Source of the DNA: an uncultured Clostridia bacterium
GTDB lineage: Bacteria > Bacillota > Clostridia > Christensenellales > UBA1242
Assembly (NCBI GenBank): GCA_937911885.1
Contig: CALDPW010000076.1
Span: 1 to 5,616 of the forward strand
Length of the DNA: 5,616 nt
Direction of reading: 5' to 3'
Notes under the pieces: generated by a model
The model's input: the letters and a program-made list of their open reading frames with translations, nothing else
The model's database searches: none
What the model was told of the DNA's origin: nothing
Part shown: positions 1 to 4,228 of the stretch, one piece after another
Layout: every line of letters begins with the position of its first letter
How positions within the stretch are numbered: the stretch's first letter is position 1
Made by a program: the position numbers and the translations under genes

Positions 1-288
1 ACCATCTTTAAAATCAATACTAATAGCATCATCGATATCCTTAGTATCATCACCATCTATAGTAAATATTACTTTATCAGTAAGATCTGTTCTACCATAT
101 CTATCTTTATCTAAAACTTCCTCTGGAGTAGCTTCAGCTTGATCTAAAGCATCTTGAGGGAAAGCATGGAATATTTCATACTTAGCAGCAATAGTTAAAA
201 TATCTTGTTGAGCATCATCTTTATGACAAATATGTTGAGCAACTTTACCAATGTATTTATTCTTTCCTAAATCATCAATATATGCCAC
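1..288 (-). CDS. rnr: RNase R/RNase II-family 3'-5' exoribonuclease, 5' end only
   Basis: This is the first 96 codons of a gene that continues past the left edge. The family degrades structured RNA processively from the 3' end in the cytoplasm. The stretch GKV..HICHKDDAQQDIL followed by FPQDALDQAEATPEEV and GRTDLTDKVIFTIDGDDTKDIDDA matches the RNase R segment that links the second cold-shock domain to the RNB domain. The aspartates in IDGDDTKDIDDA are the start of the RNB metal-binding active site. The start is GTG at 288, preceded by a good Shine-Dalgarno sequence (AGAGGGTGAT, 303-294 read on the minus strand). An in-frame TGA at 297-295 blocks extension. Oddly, only about 75 residues precede the RNB motif, whereas RNase R usually has over 200 (helix-turn-helix plus two cold-shock domains). 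This is either a short-form enzyme or a gene that lost its 5' part. Family is fairly sure; rnr rather than rnb is inferred. Confidence 0.8.
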   Translation of the reverse strand, partial: MAYIDDLGKNKYIGKVAQHICHKDDAQQDILTIAAKYEIFHAFPQDALDQAEATPEEVLDKDRYGRTDLTDKVIFTIDGDDTKDIDDAISIDFKDG

Positions 289-417
289 TTTAAATCACCC
301 TCTATATATTAATATTCTACAAAAGTATGCCATTTTACTTTTTATTTTAGAAATTTTTTTAGCGTTGACATTACCCATCGATATAAAACACCTTTCAATT
401 TTAATTTATAATAAAAT

Positions 418-500
418 TTGCATAGCAACAAAAAACGACCAAAATTAATAATCTTGATCGTTTGCATAAATTTATTGCATATTACATTTGCATAGTATAA
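418..500. repeat. Tandem TTGCATA direct repeats, 13-bp period
   Basis: TTGCATA occurs at 418-424, 462-468, 475-481 and 488-494. The last three are exactly 13 bp apart (TTGCATA plus six variable AT-rich bases each). The first lies 44 bp further left, beyond the terminator hairpin. The junction of copies two and three contains the 10-bp palindrome ATAAATTTAT (466-475). The block lies between the end of the nucleotidyltransferase-like gene and its terminator. It could be an array of protein-binding sites, or chance in AT-rich DNA; no function is assigned. Confidence 0.4.
430..462 (-). terminator. Intrinsic terminator of the nucleotidyltransferase-like gene
   Basis: Read on the minus strand, AACGATCAAGATT (462-450) pairs with AATTTTGGTCGTT (446-434) across a three-base loop. 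This gives a 13-bp stem with two G-U wobbles. It is followed by an unbroken T run ending at 430. It lies 43 bp after the stop codon at 505 and separates this gene from the exoribonuclease gene. No T run follows on the plus strand, so it acts in one direction. Confidence 0.8.
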
Positions 501-504
501 TTTT

Positions 505-1395
505 TTATTGTTTGATTTCTTTTTTTATAAATTTTTCAATTTGATTAATTGCATGTTTTGCATATAAAATTGAAAATGACTTATATTTTGATGTGTAGGC
601 AAAATCTTGCTCATCAATTGTTTTATAATCTTTTAAATTTTTATTACGCAAATAATTAATAATATTAATTACAGTTTGTTCTGATTCATCAACAAAAATA
701 TTGTTAGGAACATTATAAAGAATAGTTTCAAACACTTCAAATTCAACGTTTGGAACATTTTTTTGTTGCATGAACATATTTTTAAAGCAAATTAAATAGT
801 TATAAAATAATCCGTTTGTATTATTATCTTTTTCAATAATATTGTTTATGCTAATTAAAGGGTATTCAATTTCAACTTGGGTTAATTCATCATTATAATA
901 AATTACACCATTTTGACCTTGTTCGTTGGTATAACTAAAACAAGGAATAACTCTTAACATATAGTTTTCAAACTTTCCTTCAATTTCTTCATTATAAGAA
1001 ATGTTAACTGAATATTTGTCAACCCATAAGTTTGTGTTAGAATCAAACATTGTTACATATTGATGGAATAAACCTTCTTTAATATCCTTTAATGTTAAAT
1101 GTAAGTTTTTAATTTTTTTATCTTTAACTCTGCGATTAAATTTTTTATCTTCAATAGCTTTAATATTTGCTGGTTGATTAATTTCGACATATAGAGTTAT
1201 GTAACTTGATTTGCTTGTGTTGGTGTTAAAAATAAAGTCATCATAATAGAAATACTTAAAGTTATCAGGTTTAAACATAACTTTATCTGAAAAATAATCA
1301 TTAACAACTTGTTTTGATAATTCCAAAAAGTTTTCGTTAATTTCTTCATAATTTACAGTATTTGTTGTAAATAAAAAATTACTTAGATTTAGCAT
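505..1395 (-). CDS. Divergent nucleotidyltransferase-like protein (CD-NTase/OAS-like fold), probably inactive
   Basis: A 296-aa soluble protein with no signal peptide or membrane segment. I recognise no named gene. The pattern follows bacterial CD-NTase-like nucleotidyltransferases: NTNT followed by a hydrophobic strand (57-72), RVIPCFSY (148-155), a YPL...NN..EKDNNTNG segment (178-195), KNMF (206-209), and ETILYNVPNNIF (223-234), which resembles the family's helical-domain 'ECL.YNVPN..F'. From remembered family patterns, the catalytic G-S falls at D52-D53, the D-x-D pair at Y65-I-T67, and the third aspartate (usually DVVP) at R148. All three are therefore replaced, so nucleotide synthesis is unlikely and a binding or scaffold role is inferred. 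ATG at 1395 is preferred because GAGG (1405-1402) sits 6 bp upstream; the alternative GTG at 1407 overlaps that ribosome site. The gene is monocistronic, with its own promoter and terminator, and is divergent from the recombinase gene. Fold assignment is moderate; function is unknown. Confidence 0.75.
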   Translation of the reverse strand: MLNLSNFLFTTNTVNYEEINENFLELSKQVVNDYFSDKVMFKPDNFKYFYYDDFIFNTNTSKSSYITLYVEINQPANIKAIEDKKFNRRVKDKKIKNLHLTLKDIKEGLFHQYVTMFDSNTNLWVDKYSVNISYNEEIEGKFENYMLRVIPCFSYTNEQGQNGVIYYNDELTQVEIEYPLISINNIIEKDNNTNGLFYNYLICFKNMFMQQKNVPNVEFEVFETILYNVPNNIFVDESEQTVINIINYLRNKNLKDYKTIDEQDFAYTSKYKSFSILYAKHAINQIEKFIKKEIKQ

Positions 1396-1419
1396 TTTTT
1401 GCCTCACAAAATATTTATT

Positions 1420-1455
1420 TTATATAATTTTAACACATATATATTAAATTGTCAT
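1420..1455 (-). promoter_or_regulatory. Sigma-A promoter of the nucleotidyltransferase-like gene
   Basis: On the minus strand, ATGACA (1455-1450, five of six matches to TTGACA) and TAAAAT (1432-1427, five of six matches to TATAAT) are exactly 17 bp apart. A TGT just before the -10 makes it an extended -10. The predicted transcript start near 1420 gives a 25-nt leader carrying the GAGG ribosome site. This is one of the best promoter matches in the window. Confidence 0.7.
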
Positions 1456-1465
1456 TAAATTAATT

Positions 1466-1499
1466 TTGTTAAATTAGTTAAAATGTTATAATTATTGTA
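1466..1499 (+). promoter_or_regulatory. Extended -10 promoter giving a leaderless recombinase mRNA
   Basis: TGTTATAAT (1484-1492) is a perfect extended -10 element. The best -35 is weak: TTGTTA at 1466-1471 with a short 15-bp spacer. The usual start point, seven bases past the -10, is 1499, the A of the recombinase ATG. No Shine-Dalgarno sequence lies upstream of that ATG, which agrees with leaderless translation. The -35 lies only 10 bp from the -35 of the divergent gene. Confidence 0.6.
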
Positions 1500-2566
1500 T
1501 GAAAAACAATGATTATTTTAAATCTCGAGATGAGGATAATATTTTTAAAGTTAGGGAACTCCTACTGGAACTACCCTCTTTTTGTGGCCAATTTTTTATT
1601 GGCGTGCAAAACCAAACAACGCCTTTAACTCGTTTAGGCTATGCTAGGGATTTAAAAATATTTTTTGATTTTTTAGTTACTAACACTCAAGAATTTTATG
1701 GAATTAATGTTAGCGAATTTACTATTGATCATTTAAACAAGTTAACATCTGTTCATTTAGAAATGTTTTTAGATTATTTAACTGTTTATAAACAAAATGG
1801 CAAAACATATCGAAATGGTCATAAAGGTAAAGGTAGAAAATTATCTAGCATTAGAGCCATGTTAAAATATTTTTTCAAAAAAGAAAAAATCAATTCAAAT
1901 GTTGGTAGCAAAGTTGATACACCAAAATATCACGAAAGTGAAATTATTCGACTTGAAATTGATGAAATGGTTAAAATGTTAAATGTTTCTGAAAATGGAA
2001 GTGCAAATTTAACCAAAATGCAACAATCTTTTCAAAAGCACACAAATGTTAGAGATTTTGCTATGATAAGTTTGTTTTTAGGAACTGGCATACGTATTTC
2101 AGAATGTGTTGGGTTGAATGTTGAGGATATTGATTTTAATAATAATGCTTTCACAGTTACACGCAAAGGTGGAAATAGAGTTATTTTATATTTTAATGAT
2201 GAAGTTGCAGATGCTCTTAAAAAATATTTAGATGAAAAATGGCTTGAACATAGATCAAAAATAAAAGAATTGCCAAAGGATGAACGAGCTTTATTTATTA
2301 GTTTACAAAACAAACGTATTGGTGTTAGAGCTGTTGAAAAATTAGTGAAAAAATATGCCGGATGCGTAACTCCCCTAAAACATATAACTCCACATAAATT
2401 ACGTAGCACATATGGAACAAATTTGTATCGTGAAACAAATGATATTTATGTTGTTGCAGCTGTTTTAGGCCATAAAGATGTTAATACAACTCGTAAGCAC
2501 TATGCTGCAATTACTGAAGATATTAGAAGAGAGGCTGCATCAAAAGTTAAACTTAGAAAAGACTAA
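1499..2566 (+). CDS. Xer-type tyrosine recombinase/integrase
   Basis: A 355-aa site-specific DNA recombinase that cuts and rejoins DNA through a covalent 3'-phosphotyrosine. The N-terminal SAM-like DNA-binding domain covers roughly residues 40-130 (TRLGYARDLKIFFDFL; LSSIRAMLKYFFKKE). The catalytic domain from about 145 has the full active-site set: R199 in GTGIRISE, K223 in RKGGNR, H299 and R302 in HKLR, H325 in LGHKD, and nucleophile Y335 in RKHYAA. It is longer than typical XerC/XerD (about 300 aa), with an extra 30-40 residues at the N-terminus and another stretch around 160-185. The ATG at 1499 has no ribosome site and coincides with the predicted transcript start. Housekeeping neighbours and the absence of phage genes or att-like repeats favour a resident chromosomal recombinase, perhaps for chromosome dimer resolution, over a mobile-element integrase. 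The XerC or XerD identity and the target site cannot be settled from this sequence. Confidence 0.92.
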   Translation: MKNNDYFKSRDEDNIFKVRELLLELPSFCGQFFIGVQNQTTPLTRLGYARDLKIFFDFLVTNTQEFYGINVSEFTIDHLNKLTSVHLEMFLDYLTVYKQNGKTYRNGHKGKGRKLSSIRAMLKYFFKKEKINSNVGSKVDTPKYHESEIIRLEIDEMVKMLNVSENGSANLTKMQQSFQKHTNVRDFAMISLFLGTGIRISECVGLNVEDIDFNNNAFTVTRKGGNRVILYFNDEVADALKKYLDEKWLEHRSKIKELPKDERALFISLQNKRIGVRAVEKLVKKYAGCVTPLKHITPHKLRSTYGTNLYRETNDIYVVAAVLGHKDVNTTRKHYAAITEDIRREAASKVKLRKD

Positions 2567-2592
2567 AAGTGGTAAAAATTACCACTTTTTTT
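2565..2592 (+). terminator. Intrinsic terminator of the recombinase gene
   Basis: AAAAGTGGTAA (2565-2575) and TTACCACTTTT (2579-2589) form a perfect 11-bp stem with a 3-nt AAA loop, followed by a T run to 2592. The stem begins inside the TAA stop codon. The A run before the stem could let it also work weakly on the minus strand, but no gene ends there. It insulates lexA from recombinase transcription. Confidence 0.9.
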
Positions 2593-2607
2593 ATATTAAT
2601 TTAAAAT

Positions 2608-2621
2608 AGAACAAATGTTTG
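2608..2621. promoter_or_regulatory. LexA operator (SOS box) of lexA
   Basis: The inner 12 bases, GAACAAATGTTT (2609-2620), fit the Gram-positive SOS box GAACRNRYGTTY at every position; only the outermost C and C of the longer consensus differ. It overlaps the -35 hexamer of lexA and lies 58 bp before its ATG. This is the expected arrangement for autorepression relieved by DNA damage. Confidence 0.8.
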
Positions 2622-2647
2622 ACAATTGTTTTATAATATGATAACAT
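2619..2647 (+). promoter_or_regulatory. lexA promoter
   Basis: A perfect -35 TTGACA (2619-2624) is followed after 17 bp by TAACAT (2642-2647, four of six matches). This predicts a start near 2654 and a 25-nt leader. A perfect TATAAT (2632-2637) also lies here but has no correctly spaced -35, so it is the alternative -10. Either way the SOS box overlaps the RNA polymerase site. Confidence 0.6.
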
Positions 2648-2655
2648 ATTGTCAA
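2619..2655. repeat. Inverted repeat across the lexA promoter
   Basis: TTGACAAT (2619-2626) and ATTGTCAA (2648-2655) are a perfect 8-bp inverted repeat. The match continues inward with one base of slippage (TGTT at 2627-2630 against AACA at 2643-2646). The left arm is the -35 and the right arm covers the predicted transcript start. Since the predicted RNA would not contain both arms, a DNA-level role such as protein binding is more likely than an RNA hairpin. Confidence 0.55.
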
Positions 2656-2678
2656 GTATTAGTTATGAGGTAAACCAA

Positions 2679-3278
2679 ATGAAAAAACTTAGCAAAGAAG
2701 AAGAATTGTTAAATTATATTAAAGATCATCAAGAAGAATTTGGATATCCCCCAACAGTAAGAGAAATGTGTCGTGCAATTAAGGTTAGTTCAACAAGCAC
2801 AATTTCCTACTATTTAAATAAGCTTGAAATGAGTGGTTTGATTAAAAAGAGTCCTAATAAAAATCGTGCATTAGAAATTGTTGGCGAAACATTTAATCTT
2901 GCTAATTATATTAAAATTCCTGTTGTTGGTAAAATTACAGCTGGTGAACCTATTTTGGCAATTGAAAACACAGAAGAATATTTTATTGCCTCTCCTAGCC
3001 TATTTCGTGGCGATGGTTTGTTTATTTTAACTGTTAGTGGCGAAAGTATGATTAATGCCGGAATTTATGATGGTGATAAAATTGTTGTTAAACAACAATC
3101 CAGTGCTGAAAATGGAGAAATTGTTGCTGCATTAATCGATGGATTTGCAACAGTTAAACGTTTTTATAAAGAAGAAAATAGATATAGACTTCAACCAGAA
3201 AATGACACTATGGATCCAATATATACCGATAGTGTTGAAATTTTAGGTAAAGTTGTTGGTTTAATTAGAAAGTTTTAA
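2679..3278 (+). CDS. lexA: LexA, SOS-response repressor and self-cleaving protease
   Basis: A 199-aa transcriptional repressor of DNA-damage genes; RecA filaments trigger its self-cleavage. The N-terminal winged helix-turn-helix covers residues 5-66 (GYPPTVREMCRAIKVSSTSTI, then LEMSGLIKKSPNKNRALEI). The cleavage site is A88-G89 in KITAGEP. The S24-type protease domain has nucleophile S123 in SGESM and general-base K160 in ATVKRF, so the switch looks fully functional. Length is normal for LexA. ATG at 2679 is chosen because GAGG (2667-2670) lies 8 bp upstream and family alignments start here; an in-frame TTG at 2649 would add ten residues but lies upstream of the predicted transcript start. 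It has its own SOS-box-controlled promoter and ends in a terminator shared with miaA. Confidence 0.96.
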   Translation: MKKLSKEEELLNYIKDHQEEFGYPPTVREMCRAIKVSSTSTISYYLNKLEMSGLIKKSPNKNRALEIVGETFNLANYIKIPVVGKITAGEPILAIENTEEYFIASPSLFRGDGLFILTVSGESMINAGIYDGDKIVVKQQSSAENGEIVAALIDGFATVKRFYKEENRYRLQPENDTMDPIYTDSVEILGKVVGLIRKF

Positions 3279-3311
3279 AAAAAAGAGTGAATTAATTTTC
3301 ACTCTTTTTTT
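3277..3311. terminator. Bidirectional terminator between lexA and miaA
   Basis: GAGTGAA (3285-3291) pairs with TTCACTC (3298-3304) around a 6-nt TTAATT loop. Eight As precede the stem and seven Ts follow it, so the hairpin has a T run in both directions and can stop both convergent genes. The miaA stop codon and its last lysine codons lie inside this element. Confidence 0.9.
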
Positions 3312-4228
3312 ATTTTGTTTATACAAAAATTTATAATATCATTTTTATCTACTTCGCTTAAATTAAACCATACAGCTGTTGTTAGTTGTTTAAACCATGT
3401 TATTTGACGTTTAGCATAATGCCTTGTTGCTTGTTTAATATTTTCGATGCAAGTTTCTAGTGAACATTCATTATTAAAATAATCAACAAGTTCTTTATAA
3501 CCAATGCCTTGCATGCATTGGTTTTTTATTGTTAAACCATTATGCAACAATGTTTCAACCTCAAATAATAATCCATTATTAATCATTAAATCTACGCGTT
3601 GATTTATGCGATCATATAATTGATCTCGATTCCAATTTAAAACTATAATTAGCGGTTTTATAATTTGTTGCGTAGTATTTGTTTGCATAGTATGTAATTC
3701 TGATTTTTTTGTTCCAGTTAATTCAAATATTTCAATAGCTCTAATCACCCTTTTAACATCGTTTGGATGAATTTTGTTTGCACTTATTGGATCAATGTTA
3801 TTTAATATGTCATGCACATATTGATTTCCAAATTGTGCAGCTAGTTGATTGTATTTGTTTCTGATATTTTCATCCTTAACTGAACTTCCATAGTTATAAT
3901 CACACATTAGGCTTTGAACATAAAAACCAGTGCCACCAACAACAATTGGTATTTTGTTTTTGTTTATTAAGTCAACAATAATTGGCATTGCTGCATTTTT
4001 ATATTCTTCAACGCTAAATTCTTGTGTTGGTTCAACAATATCTAATAAGTGATGTTTAATACCATCTTGTTCAACAATGCTTGGCTTTGCTGTTCCTATA
4101 TTTAATTGTTTGTAAATTTGCATACTATCGGCATTAATAATTTCGGTGTTTAGTTGCTTTGCTAGCTTAATGCTAATGTCTGTTTTTCCTGAAGCTGTTG
4201 GCCCTAAAATAAATATACAATTAAACAT
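3299..4228 (-). CDS. miaA: tRNA dimethylallyltransferase MiaA
   Basis: A 309-aa cytoplasmic enzyme that transfers the dimethylallyl group from DMAPP to adenosine 37 of tRNAs reading UNN codons (i6A37). The length is typical. The P-loop GPTASGKT is at residues 9-16, followed by the catalytic-aspartate motif NADSMQIY (D34), the GTAKP strand (45-49), GGTGFY (98-103), HPNDVKRVIRAIEI (154-167) with its conserved arginines, QGIGYKE (240-246), and the C-terminal tRNA-binding RHYAKRQITWFK (269-280). It overlaps the mutL stop by one base (TAATG) and has its own ribosome site, AAAAGGA (4242-4236), 7 bp before the ATG, so it is co-transcribed with mutL and probably translationally coupled. The mutL-miaA order is common in bacteria. 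The stop is TGA, within the shared terminator. Confidence 0.97.
   Translation of the reverse strand: MFNCIFILGPTASGKTDISIKLAKQLNTEIINADSMQIYKQLNIGTAKPSIVEQDGIKHHLLDIVEPTQEFSVEEYKNAAMPIIVDLINKNKIPIVVGGTGFYVQSLMCDYNYGSSVKDENIRNKYNQLAAQFGNQYVHDILNNIDPISANKIHPNDVKRVIRAIEIFELTGTKKSELHTMQTNTTQQIIKPLIIVLNWNRDQLYDRINQRVDLMINNGLLFEVETLLHNGLTIKNQCMQGIGYKELVDYFNNECSLETCIENIKQATRHYAKRQITWFKQLTTAVWFNLSEVDKNDIINFCINKIKKE

Noticed and set aside
295..297. TGA read as tryptophan (Mycoplasma code), joining the small upstream ORF to the RNase gene.
   Set aside because: Conserved tryptophans in MiaA and MutL use TGG, TGA is the natural miaA stop, and the joined upstream part does not resemble RNase R domains.
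365..387. Plus-strand promoter from TTGACA (365-370) and TATAAA (382-387).
   Set aside because: The spacer is only 11 bp and no plus-strand gene follows.
251..448. Plus-strand 65-codon ORF across the RNase gene start and the intergenic region.
   Set aside because: No ribosome site, no recognisable motif, and it runs antisense through a real gene start and through the terminator hairpin; its hydrophobic composition follows from the AT-rich reverse strand.
461..495. A dif-like Xer recombination site in the TTGCATA repeats.
   Set aside because: The copies are direct repeats; no two inverted 11-bp arms around a 6-8 bp centre could be found.
2032..2409. Minus-strand 125-codon ORF inside the recombinase gene.
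   Set aside because: It is fully antisense to the catalytic domain of a well-supported recombinase, with no ribosome site or promoter of its own.
505..2566. A CBASS defence operon formed by the nucleotidyltransferase-like gene and its neighbours.
   Set aside because: No effector (phospholipase, nuclease, transmembrane) or ubiquitin-like accessory gene is adjacent, the genes are divergent, and the synthase active site appears lost.
2649..2678. TTG start adding ten residues to LexA.
   Set aside because: It lies before the predicted transcript start, has no ribosome site, and LexA family proteins begin near the ATG at 2679.
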